Assembly (NCBI GenBank): GCA_021307315.1
Contig: JAJSPD010000062.1
Coordinates: 202,181-266,180, forward strand
Direction: 5' to 3'
DNA length: 64,000 bases
Origin: Bisporella sp. PMI_857
Lineage: Eukaryota > Ascomycota > Leotiomycetes > Helotiales > Helotiaceae
The position numbers and the translations under genes were made by a program. Below, in pieces: positions 47,118-58,410 of this stretch (its first letter is position 1; each line of letters begins with the position of its first letter). The notes beneath the pieces are model-generated. The model made no database searches and was not told the DNA's origin. It worked only from the letters and a program-made list of their open reading frames with translations.

Positions 47118-47949
47118 TAAAGTTTCTCGTATAAGTAGGCTTGAAATATACTAGTACAAGTACTTATGTCCACTCCTATAAGACATTATTAGTCGCTCTC
47201 AAAGAGAAAAGCTTGCCAGAAACCTCTTGCTGATGCAAAATTCTTCAACAACAAACTGCAGTTACAGTACACTGTAGTTTGTATAAAGCACTATTTCTGG
47301 ATGGGGTATGACGAAGTTGCCACATATACCCCGCACTCTCGGCTTTAGCTTTGCCGGACTGGAACAACTATCTCCCACGTGGCGTCTGCTCTCGGTAAGT
47401 TCACGTGTTTATTCGAAAGCTTTTAGGGTACCCTTTTTAATAGAGATGCACCCTGGCTCGGCGCTTACTTTATTGCGGACCCAGCAAGGATTAGATCCAC
47501 TAGCAGACCCGGATGAGGATTGATTACTAGCAGAGCGGCTATCTTCGAAGGATGGGCAAAACGACATTATCGAAGGAGCTATAGATTGATATTTCCAGGT
47601 AGTGGCCGTTAATATCGCATCCTTACACACGAAATTGTGGGCCAGTGTTTCAAGATGTGGCCAATGCATGCTAGCTGTCAAGGTCGGCTTGATCAAGAGG
47701 CACGGTCGCTTAACGCCAGCGCTTTCGTTGCAATCCGTCTCAGAAATTCGTTTAAGTAGTCGCGCGCGTACTGACACCTATCAATGTGAGGACAGTGCGC
47801 GGTTGCATTCCGATGCCTGCTTGGATGCGCAATGCAGGTAGCCTGAACATTTAAGGCTACATAATCTGCTATCCGCTGTCATGGCCGTTGCATCCTAATG
47901 GCAAATCGTCAGCCCGATTGAATGCACGACTTCTCAAATCCTGTACACA
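47118..47949. other. Intergenic region between module genes
   Basis: This gap separates divergently oriented module genes, so both promoters may lie here. A 122-codon minus frame at 47409-47777 (Ser-rich, with SASNQSSSGSASGSN) has no recognised domain and is not called. Confidence 0.35.
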
Positions 47950-49221
47950 ATGGATCCTATTAGCATCACCGTAAGCGTTTTGACTTTGGCGCACTTATGC
48001 GTCAAGTCTAGCGCTTCGCTACACAATGCAATTGATGGCTTCAACAGCAGCAAAAGAGATGTGCAACATTTGAAGGCCGACATAGGAGACCTGAACATAG
48101 TTCTTCAAGCTCTCGAAAAAAATATTCAGGAATCTACAGAGAATTTCGAAGTGCTGAGGCTCGTTTTGCAACAATGCGCACAGGCGTGTGACGATTTTCG
48201 AAAAGCGGTGCTGGAAGCTCTTGGGGAACCTGAAGACCGTCTGCAAGGGATAAAGGCTTGGGTCAAATTACAGTATCGCGGGAGTGATATTGAAAGTTTC
48301 AGAAAGCTTATCGGGAGCTACAAAGCCACCATGACCATAGCTCTCGCTGACTCAAATCTGTAGGCTCACGCTTTATTATTAATACCTTATCAGGCTGATT
48401 GACATACTGACACTACTTATCGTAGGCGGACCTCGCAAGCAACCAAAGAACTCCTCAAGGAATATATAGAAATGACACAGATCACTGCTTTGAATCTGGA
48501 AGAGCAGATTGAAGAGCTTAGCGCGAAACTCGACCTTCTTCAATCTGAACAACATTATCCTTCGTCTGATATTGACAGCATTCAGCCAACGGGCGAATCT
48601 ACTACAGCAAAACAGACGCTGGACCAGAAAGCTAGTCTTGAGCAGTGTTTATCCGTTTGTCAGCAGCTTCTTGTACACATTGAAGAAATAAAGCCGTCTG
48701 TTTTCGGAAACACAGAAAGTGCTACGGGCGCAGAAAGCACGCGCGACCTTCTTGAAGACGTTACTGTGCTTGCTCCACGAATCACAGCCAATGCTCTTGA
48801 AATATGTACTCAGAATCTTAACGCTACAGCAAGGTATTTACGAGACCTTCAAGAAGGAAGTCAATCAAAAACCAAGTCAGATGAAGCTCGAATTATGCAA
48901 CAGCTGGACAGTGCTCAAATGTGCCTAGGCATTGTAAAAGACGCGCAGCAACACCGTACCAATATTTTCGAAAAGATCGATACAGCAGAAGACTCGCGTC
49001 AAATCATAGTATCGACCATCGGCGAATTAATAAAAGCTAATGGGCTTACTATCGGGGCTCGCGCAATTAACATTATGGGCCAGATGAACGATGAAAGCTT
49101 ACAGAAAATAGCAAATAACTTCCCTTCGACTACTCCGGAGAGGTCGTCCTCCCCGGAAACTGGCGTTACATTCGAAAAACGACATGGATTTGGACATACC
49201 ATACAACGAGGAAGGCGGTAG
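47950..49221 (+). CDS. Helo-like N-terminal protein with shared C-terminal module
   Basis: Exons 47950-48359 and 48426-49221 join (CT|G, GTAGGC..CGTAG) to give 401 residues. The start MDPISITVSVLTLAHLCVKS and the helical stretch to about residue 120 match the Helo-like N-terminal domain of fungal STAND proteins (PF17111-type). That domain is related to HET-S/HeLo cell-death effectors. A coiled-coil middle follows (LNLEEQIEELSAKLDLLQSE). The C-terminus (about 316-366) has the module NIFEKIDTAEDSRQIIVSTI, GELIKANGLTIGARAINIMG, QMNDESLQKIA, then a basic tail ending TIQRGRR. No NTPase domain is present. A role as effector or signalling protein is inferred from the N-domain. Confidence 0.72.
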
Positions 49222-50455
49222 AAGGGCTAGGCTCGTGTTGCTGATTATCTAGTAGTTGATAGTTTTTCACTTATACGTTATAGCACTTCGTGGCTTTCTA
49301 TCACGTTAGTCTATGACAGCGCTGGCCTTGGTACGGTGTACGGGTTGTACATTTAGTCGCTCTTGCCATAACAGTACTATTTGCCTTGGGATTTAGGAAT
49401 GGAGATATCAAGAATTTGGATTTCACGAATGTATGGTTGGCTAAATTTATCTTTGAACGCAATATATTTATTTCTTCACTCATGTTATCTCCCAGAGACT
49501 GCGTAGAAGCCACATTCGGGGTATTGCATATATGATTTTTGGACCAAGATTTTGGATGGCAACACCAAATCTATTTCGCGGAATTTGGCTAGATGACTTG
49601 GACCTAGTAATTATACAAGCCGACACCTACACGTTGATCAGTTAGTCGACAAGATGCAAGATTGCCAGCAAGTCTGGTGTATAACACGGTACTGTGCCCA
49701 TTGCTGCGAAAAGAACACGTTCGGACAATTCGTTACCCTACACAGATTTGAATGTAAGATGTTGGTCAAGTAAACCAGGAAGGATGACAATTCATAATGG
49801 CCACTTCCACACCTCAAACGAATGAGAGAAGGAAATCACAAATGGGAGCAGAAAGAGAAATAAAGAGGGAGTTATGGATTTTAGACAGATTCCCATTTTT
49901 GAAACTTTCCGGAGAACTGCTACAACACGCTTCGAAAAGCCATTGGAGGGAGTACTTGCTAGCCCACAGATTCGTCATAAATAATTGGTTGGATGTCGAA
50001 CCCGTAAAAGCTTGATTGGACTTTTTTTCAGGCAGGAACCAGTACAACCACGAGGCTATATTCTGGCCAAAGAACAACAATTGATTGCATCAGAGCTGGT
50101 CATATCTATCTATGCCTTTACCAATCCCACAACCCTAAACTTAGCACTCCGGGAGACAAGGCATTCAGGAGCAAGCATTCCGTGTCCAATTTACAAAGGT
50201 ATAGGTCAGCGACGAACAGCCTAGAACCCGTGATTCCCGAGGAACGATCATCTTGATACTGACCTGGAGGAAAAGAGTATTTATGCAGCTACACCCACCA
50301 GTTGCAGAGACGACCGACAAAAGATATAAGTAATACTACTTCACTTGCGCATCACTGACTAGACCAATCAGCCGGATGCTGGCTTGGGTTTGATTTGGCC
50401 CAAAGATATCCCCATTCTAAATTTTACTAGCTTTGATGCGAGCCTCACCTTGGAC
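49222..50455. other. Gene-poor stretch
   Basis: Small frames (49797-50015 plus, 49814-50080 minus) overlap each other without domain content. Neither is supported. Confidence 0.35.
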
Positions 50456-52760
50456 CTAAAAAGAAGTGTGGAACCCCCGAGACAACTTTCTCCCATGCTC
50501 TTTGTAGCCTGGAAATATCACAGATGTCGGAACAGAATACACCCAGAGAGCTTGAGGCTCGCCGGGGTGACCCAAAGTGTAGTCAACCCAGTAGGACTGC
50601 AGAGGCGTGCACGGATACACGCCCTCGACTGCAGAGCAGTTGAGTGAAGACTGTTCTGCCACAGCGTTGAGTAAACCTTCCAAATTCTCCCCAGTTAATG
50701 AGAACGGCTCGATAGGAACTGCCGCAGCCTCGTCTTTAAGAGAGGTTGTCACTTGTGCCTGGTCGGATAAGCGCGGATATTGTAAAATATCTGCAACCGC
50801 GAGATGCAAATCGACTCGGCGCGCTGCAGTCACGAGCCTGATCGCTGTAAAGGAATTGCCACCAAGTTGGAAGAAATCTAGATCCTTCCGCCCTTTGGGA
50901 ATGCCTGCTTTCAAGACCTGGCTCCACAATTTTAGCAAAGCTTCTTCCTGCGAGCTGAGCGGGACGTCGACTAATTTATCTGCGGCCTTTGTAAAACAAA
51001 TAGCTGAGTTCCGATCAAGTTCTGCAAGCTCAGACCTCAAGCGCTTGCGATCTGTCTTTCCATGGATTATCAGGGGAATATATCGAATTGGAGGAAACAA
51101 CGAAGGAATCATATAGCGAGGAAGCCATGCTGCAAGCTGCTGTGATAAGCCTTCCGCGAGTTGGGCAAAGTTTGTGTAGACCGGGTGGTATATTGTCCTT
51201 CTAATGGACGAGTGGCACTTGATGCTTCCGAATGAGCTATAGACGCAATCAACATTGGTTGCTGCTTGTCCTTCAGAGGAATGACTTCGACAATGGCTCG
51301 GTACTTCTGCTCTGTGACTTTCGAGATCAGAGACTCGATTTCGCCCAACTCGATACGTTCGTTGGCCGTTGATCTTTGCTTAGGTATCTCTGCGGCCAAT
51401 GAAATCAATACTCCCATCCTCGCGATAGATAGCCAAATCGCCGGTCTTGCAGATCCTTACCGTTGGATCATTGCGGAATACTTTCAGCCAAGACGGTGCT
51501 TCCGCGAATGATTTGGTGGCATTCTGCTGAGGATAGCCTCCAGCCAGTGTAGGCCCTCTATCAATACTTCGCCTTCAGCTCCAATGGGCAAAATATCTTC
51601 GAAATTCGACGGGTTGACGATCCATAGCGAACTTCCAACTGGACGACCGATATCGTTCGGCTTTGTATCAGGCACCATATTGAGATTGACCGCGCATTTG
51701 ATGCAGCATTCGCTCGGACCATAGCCATTGATTAGTTGCAAGTGAGGAGATCATTTCTCGATGTGGCGTTCCTTCATTGATTCGCCTGATAAAGGTAGGA
51801 TCTTCAAGCCCGGGCCGTCCTGAGGTTCTAGGAGATCCGAAACTCCTGGCGTGACATTGAGAAAGTTGGCGTCCAAGTCTCTAATACACCTGGCAAGGTT
51901 GTTGATTCTCTGACTCTCGTTCGGTATGCATATGCGCCTCCAACCATCAACGTAGTCAACATGTCTTCCATGCAGGGGTCGAATGTGAAGGCTGCAGACT
52001 GAAAAACACGCGACTTTTCATCGCGTTGAATGTGCTCGCTCGTGCTAGTGCGCTCGAACGAAAGGCCTGGTGCTCTATTGTAAATCCTTTAGGCATGCCG
52101 GTTATACCCGAGGTGAACATGATGTACAGGGCAGCGCGAGGATCGCCTTTCGGAGAGGTTCGGTACCCAACATGTCCATTCGCGAGATTGACTGTAGATT
52201 CGTCAACTATCAGACGTCTCAGCTCAGTAAACGCTTCGTATTGAGCATATAGAGGTGAGCAGAGCACCACATTGGCTTTGACAGTCTCGATCATGTATTC
52301 AAGACGAGCAGGAGAAACGCTGCACCTGTTTTCATGACCGCGAGAATAGCCACGATTGTCCATTTGAACTTCTCGAAGCGTAGAGACACGACTGTTTCTG
52401 CTTCAATCGATTCTCTGCGGAGTGTGCGAATCAATAAATCAGACAACTCGTCTAATTCTTGGTAGGTCAAGCTGCCATCCCAGGAATTGACCGCTTCCGC
52501 CGGCGGTGACTGCGCCGTACGCTTCTCGATAAGCTCGTGTACGGAATCAAGGAATTCAGGAGGCCTGTTCTTGTTCCAAGTATGACTTGCTGCAATCTAC
52601 AGAGCGGCATCCATCGGAGACGGCTCCTTGGCAACCTGTCCATTGATTACCGGGCCTGGGGGTATGTCTCGACTAGAGCCATTTTGCAAAGATGCGCGAG
52701 TTGCAAAAAGTTTAGGTGTGAGGGCTCTGACGCGAGCAATGCGTTATCAGTGAGAAGTGC
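50456..52760 (-). pseudogene. Broken NRPS fragment (A-T-partial C)
   Basis: Minus-strand frames read, in order: SLTYQELDELSDLL (A1-like, near 52460), TSGITGMPKG (A3, near 52110; normally TSGSTG), INGYGPSECC (A5, near 51730), ERIELGEIES (A8, near 51350) and HGKTDRKRL (A10, near 51060). A carrier domain follows with DFFQLGGNSFTAIRL (phosphopantetheine Ser retained, near 50865), then the first residues of a condensation domain (VEGVYPCTPLQ). At least four frame changes split the A domain and the C domain stops early. It is a dead remnant of a nonribosomal peptide synthetase. The final 218-codon frame is intact but has no plausible start. Confidence 0.8.
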
Positions 52761-52797
52761 ATAAGCAAAGGAAGCCTTTACTTAAATGCAACGCCAA

Positions 52798-53232
52798 ACC
52801 CCCCCCCCCCCCAAAAAACCAGACAAATATCAGGCTTTCTTCAGCGGGACTAAGAGTATACCTCGGGAGTGCTAGTTAGGCCACGGTGTCGTCGAGACAT
52901 TTCTGAGCTCCTTTGTAAGCTTACACTAAATGCCAACATCTAGACTCCACTTAGCGCGAAAGTGTGATTTGAGATACGACGCAAGCGAAGGCGCAAGATA
53001 ATATAGTTCCCCCGGTGCGGATTGCTAGCGCCAACAGTTGCAAGGGGTTGTAGCCAACAGGACAGTTAGCTTAAAGTGTCTTCAAGCTGCGATTCAAGAG
53101 TGGAATAAAGCTTTTCGCCCTATCTTGATCAACGTAGGGCTCGCAATGGCTACACACAAGAGGTCTGACCACTCAGAAGCTCTACATACAGAAATGTTAA
53201 CGCTGGCAATCCGCACCAAGGGGGGGGGGGGG
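52798..53232. repeat. C-run and G-run flanking a 0.4-kb spacer
   Basis: A run of about 14-15 C lies near 52799-52812 and a run of about 14 G near 53220-53232. The spacer carries no supportable gene. Homopolymers of this length are uncommon in the window and easily misread. Confidence 0.5.
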
Positions 53233-53428
53233 TTACGCTAAGAAAGCAAAGAGCACGAGCGAAAGGTAGAAGACGGAAACAGGCCACTTGTCAAGGGTCT
53301 CTCGGACTTTCATCTGAGGTCTGACTCACAGACTTCGCGTCAAGGGCCCCTTTGTCCAACTATATAGATGATACTACCCCATTCTAGCCAGCAAAACGAC
53401 ATTTCGGATACAACACTTACAATACGAG

Positions 53429-55453
53429 ATGGCCACCATCGAGGGACATCTTATTGCGCGAACTGACACCGCTGATTGTATGATCTCACATCCCCTGCCT
53501 CTGTTCCCTTCTGGATTTGCCAAAGTCTGCAAGGCCTAGCTATGTATTGGCTAACCAAAATCTATCACAGACCACTTCAACAGCTCCTGGACGTTGCACG
53601 AGCCCGCCCAGCAACAAGTCTGGCAGCTCGCTACTGTTGACTTGAGCTACGTGACATCAAGTCCCGAAGTTATTGGCAGTCTAGCCAACGTCCAGTTCTT
53701 GTTTGACGGCTATGCAGATATCAATCTGAGGGCTAGTTCGGCCCATGTCCATTTTCTCGCTCGAATCTTGATTTCCGTGCCCTATGCTCGGACTTTTCGC
53801 TTGGGCTTGGTTATTCCTCGTGTCACCGGTAGGATTGCAAGGTCCGACATTGTCAGTTTACGCTTGGTGGATTTGCCAGGCGTAAAATCTGTGGTCACGC
53901 TTGCAGATCCCAATCAATTGTTTGATTTCGAGTCAGCAAAACGGGATAACAGATTCGACAACTTTCGGGCCTTCCCTCAGCTCCTAACAGCATCCGCTGC
54001 CGGATTTGTCATTTCTCCCAACGCTGACGTCGATGCTCTGGGTGGGGAGCTTGTTCAACGCCTCTCAATTCCTTGGATACTACCGTCATCTCGCGAGTAT
54101 CGCTGCTGGACCTTGGCGTTGGTAGATGGACGTCACGACCCACATGTTGGAGAGTCGTTGTACTCTGCCGCACGAGCACTGGGCATTGACCTAGTCGTTG
54201 TGGAGCGACCTGGCCATTGGATTGGTCAAGAGCAGTACCGGTCATGGTACAAAGACCTCCTCATTATTGACATGGCAGTCGATGAGGGCCTGTCAGATCG
54301 TATTGTTGAGGCGATTCAGGGCTCTGGTCACAAGATTGATGGAATAATCACCTTGTTCGACCCACGAGCTGCAGCCACAGCCAAGGCCGCAGAGAAACTC
54401 GGTGTTGCACGTGCTCCAGCAGTGGCCTTCGAGGTTGCCACGGACAAGCTTCGGACAAGTCTGTTGGATGGCCATTCAGCCCATCGTGTGTCCACTTTGA
54501 AGGACGCAAAGTCTCTCATTGATGGGGGGCAGGCTTCTTTCCCGCTCATTCTGAAGCCAGTCGCAGGCTTCCTGTCCGAAGGCGTGTTTCTCGTGCAGAA
54601 TTTCGAAGACCTAGAACATGCGATATCTGACATCGTGAAACTCCACGGCAAGGATGCTTTGATGGAGCCTTACTGCGACGGTCCAGAAGTGGATGCCAAT
54701 TTCGTCCTTGCTGATGGGGAGATCCTTTTCTTCGAAGCCTCCGATGACTTCCCCACCTCTGCTGAAGAAGGCCCTAATGGCACCTTCATAGAGCAGGCTA
54801 ATGTCCTTCCGTCCAATCTTCCCCAGCAGGAGTTGCAAATAATTGAGAAATCCCTACATCAGCGCCTCCTGCAGTTGGGATTCAGGGATGGCATCTTTCA
54901 CCTGGAAGCCCGAGTGCAATATTCAAAAATGGATTACACCAAGGTCAATGGCATTCTTGACTTAGAGCGCCGTCCCGCCTCTTCGCCAGCCTCGAGTGGG
55001 GCGCCTCCGCCAAGTGCATGGTTGATTGAGATCAACCCTCGGCCACCAGGAATTCAGTCCTTCCAGGCAACTGCCATCACGTACGGTGTCGATTACATTG
55101 GCCTCAGTCTCCTCTTGGCTGTTGGTGATCGGGAGCGAGCCAAGATTCTCGCCCAACCGTTTGCGCAGCGCCACCAATACTGGAGCCAGATTTTGTTCGT
55201 TCCGACTCCGAAGGGAGGCAAATTCGACTCGGACGACGTATGTGCCGAGCTGAAGGAGCGATGCCCAGATTTGGTCCCGCATATTTCGGTCTCCTTCTGT
55301 CACTCGAAGAGAGGAGACATCATTCCTGATCCGCTCGAGTCAGGGCAGTTGACTTGGATTGCGTATTACCTGGTGAATTCGAGAGTAAGCAGGAGACATC
55401 TGCTGGAAGTCTGCGAGAGGGTCAGGAATGAGACACACTTCACGATTATTTGA
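53429..55453 (+). CDS. ATP-grasp carboxylate-amine ligase (carnosine-synthase-like)
   Basis: Exon 1 (53429-53477) and exon 2 (53571-55453) join as GAT T|AC to give 643 residues. The start is MATIEGHLIARTDTADYHFN. The C-terminal half is an ATP-grasp fold: SFPLILKPVAGFLSEGVFLV (Lys about 345) binds ATP, with DALMEPYCDGPEVDANFVL next. GIFHLEARVQ and WLIEINPRPPG (Glu/Asn about 503-505) supply the Mg ligands. The N-terminal half is a helical/Rossmann-like pre-ATP-grasp domain. Relatives ligate an amino acid or amine to a carboxylate, as in carnosine synthase, and occur in fungal peptide gene clusters. It is intact and single-frame, 0.7 kb from the dead NRPS. Substrates are unknown. Confidence 0.85.
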
Positions 55454-55472
55454 GTCCAGCGTAAAAAATGAG

Positions 55473-55514
55473 TTGAGTTGAGTTGAGTAGCTATAGCTAC
55501 TCAACTCAACTCAA
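55473..55514. repeat. Perfect 42-bp palindrome
   Basis: The arms TTGAGTTGAGTTGAGTAGCTA and TAGCTACTCAACTCAACTCAA pair perfectly with no loop. Each arm contains three direct TTGAG units, and further CTACTCAACTCAACTT copies follow to about 55550. It begins 19 bp after the stop of the ATP-grasp gene and marks the left edge of the AT-rich hAT relic. It could form a cruciform or be the sub-terminal part of the transposon. Confidence 0.85.
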
Positions 55515-58129
55515 TGATATTTCAAACCTACTCAACTCAACTTAAGGCTACTCTGAGTATACTCTGAGTATACTCGAGTAGGCCGGCGCTAGCCGATAGT
55601 TACCGAAAATCACCGAGAGATATTCTTTATTATTTCTAAGCTTACTAATAAAATTACTAATAGAAATGATCTAGAATTTATATAATAGCTATATTATATT
55701 ATTATATAATTACTAATATAAGCTATTGTTAGTATATTCTGGTAACTTGAGAAAATTCTAATAGATTCTACGTTATTCTTTACTATTTATCAGCTTACTA
55801 ATAGTATTATTAATTGATTTTCTAGAAGAATCTAGTACTTTGATTATTAATATAACCAGATTGTTCTAGAATAACACTCTACTTATTTCTACTATATATT
55901 CAACTTAATATCTTCAAGTTAAAAAAAAATTTCACTTCGATTAACTAGTATTACTACTACTACTTCTATTACTTTTCCTTTACTTATTATATCGATTATA
56001 TATATAATATGTCGAACTCTTAAGCAACTAAGCTAAACCTTATTCAAAACCATCCTGATTTTGAACTAAGCCCTTTTCAAGATTTAAATAGTTTTATATT
56101 TAAAAAACAACTTTTTTTCGAAAACTTTAAATCCAGCTAAAAAAAGCCAGAAAAGCCGGAAAACTACCGAACTGTTACAATTAAATGTTTATATCCTAAT
56201 TGCCGGTAAGTACTATTTATTAAACCTTTATTATTAACTTTATATAATATCTATTTTATAGTAAAACTTTTTTAAATCAAAAAGTAAACCAATCGACATC
56301 GAATTATATTGCGCATTATAAGTCTAATCATAAGCGTTTAATATAATAAGAGTTCTGAATAGCTTAGACGAAAGTAAGTTATATTACTATTCTTTAACTC
56401 AAAATTTTTTTATTGTTATAATAATATTTACTAACTATTATACTAGATGATTTTTTAGCGGCCGAGTTTTTTCAAAGTAATACTATTAGTACTACTAGTA
56501 CTATTACAGATATATTTGCTAAGCAAAAGCTGCTAAACGCTCTAATTCACCAGAAAAGAAGTATTTAATATAATAAAATTCAAAGATTACTTTTAAACTT
56601 TATTATATCAAATAATTTATCTTTTCGATCAGTTACTTCGCGATCATTTAAAGAGCTTGTATTATATTTATCAAAAGAAGTTCCTTCGATATATTATAAA
56701 GCTCTTAAGAAAGATTTAGTTTCTATTTATAAAGAGAAGCAATCTTTTATTAAAAAGGAATTAAGCGATAATATTAAGTCTAATAGTAATTCTTTTAACT
56801 TTAGACGATAGACGGCAATTAACCAAAATGCTTATTTTAGTATTACTATGTAAGTTACTTTATTATATTACTATTACTTTTATTAATATATTTACTAACT
56901 ATTTTAATAGTCATTTTATAAATAAGAATTTCGAGCTTAAGTCTTATTTATTAGCTATAAAAACTTAAAAAAAGCATTTTGGCTTATATTTAAATCAAGT
57001 TTTATTAAAGACTTTAAAAAATATAATATTGAGTTTAATATATCTAGGTAATTATATCCAATTTTAAATACTTATATTAAAACTTTGACTAATAATTTAC
57101 AGTATAACAAGAGATAACGCTAGCTTTAACGATACTTTAATAAGCGCTTTTCGAAAGCATTATTTATTCGAAGTATTAAGTTTACCGGAGATATACCGTG
57201 TTTTGCACACGTATTAAACTTAGTAGTGCAAGATATACTAAAACGCCTATTAAAAAACTTATAACGAACTCGATAATCAGAATATTTTTGCAATAGAAAA
57301 TAACGAAGAAATAAACGAAGCAGATTTAATTAGTAAGTTTTTATTATTTAATTTATTATATATTAAAGCTAACATTATTAATAGATAACTCTGCAAACTT
57401 ATAGAAAAAAATTCGAAAATAATAATCGGAATTAAATATTCTCAAGAAAATATGCGATTATTAAATAGGCAAATCAAAGCTTTAGATATTCCAAATCCTA
57501 AAACATCGCAATTAGGTTAGTGACTTTTTATTTTATAAGTTATATTATAAATACTAATTAAAATTAGATCAAAAAACTCGATGGTTTTCTACTTATAATA
57601 TGCTTAAAATTCCTTAACTTTTGGCCGGTTATAAAAGCAGTTATTAGTTTATCCGATTCTGACTTTTTAAGAAATATAAAAACGCTTTCTTATTAAAGGA
57701 TTCCGATATAACTTATTTAGAAAAATGTCTTAAAATATTTTCTATATTTGTTAAAGCTACTACGAAATTACAAGCTGAAAAATACCCGACTATATATTAT
57801 TTAATCCCCGAGTTATATAGTATTTATAATCGATTAGATACTATAAAATCTGAATTAAACGTAAATAATCTTATTCTATTATTAATAATATATTAATATT
57901 AATTAGAACGCAAACTTTACCGATGCAATTAATAAAGGTATTATAAAGCTTCGGAAATACTTTCCGAAATCAGAAATATCAGAAAATAATAAAGCTTTAT
58001 ATATTGCTTTACTTCTAGACTCTAGAATTAAAAAGAAAAGCTAGAAGCTATCGGCCTTAGTCGAGCTCAAGCAATAGATATATTTAATAAATTTGAGGAA
58101 ATATATCAAAAGTAAGTTATATTAATATT
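55515..58129 (+). mobile_element. Degraded AT-rich hAT transposon, left part
   Basis: About 2.6 kb of very AT-rich DNA with dense stops. Plus-strand translation still shows hAT transposase blocks: LLNFIISNNLSFRSV (about 56590), FTGDIPCFAHVLNLVVQDIL (57181-57240, the C..H signature), and KIFSIFVKATTKLQAEKYPT (about 57740). TAATA/TTATA words dominate, consistent with heavy C-to-T decay (RIP). A Copia element cuts the transposase at 58130; the hAT sequence resumes at 63780. Confidence 0.75.
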
Positions 58130-58331
58130 TGTTAAAAAGGTATTAGTGGAAGCTTGTGCTGTACGCAAGGTCTGCCCAAGTGCAGTGGTTCAGGGAGGAT
58201 GAATTGACTTGATTGTAGAACTATTTGGAGGTCGCTCAGTGAAAGGGGTTTTACCCTTTCACTGATGACTAAGCTATTACATAAGGTATTGCCCATGCCT
58301 TATGGGTGGGCTACACCACCAATTCTCAACA
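58130..58331 (-). repeat. 3' LTR of the Copia element
   Basis: 202 bp starting TGTTAAAAAGG and ending CTCAACA. By eye it is identical to 63578-63779. On the minus strand this is the downstream LTR. Confidence 0.95.
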
Positions 58332-58410
58332 CTCCTACTTAGCACACCCGTAATAAAGCATGTGCCTAGCTCCTACTGTCCTCCTACTGCCGTCTTTTGT
58401 TCTTTTACTC

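Noticed and set aside
47409..47777. 122-codon Ser-rich minus frame between the module genes
   Set aside because: No family recognised and no link to the module. It could be decayed coding DNA but cannot be supported.
54009..54651. Minus-strand frames opposite the ATP-grasp gene
   Set aside because: Antisense shadows of a clear enzyme-coding frame.
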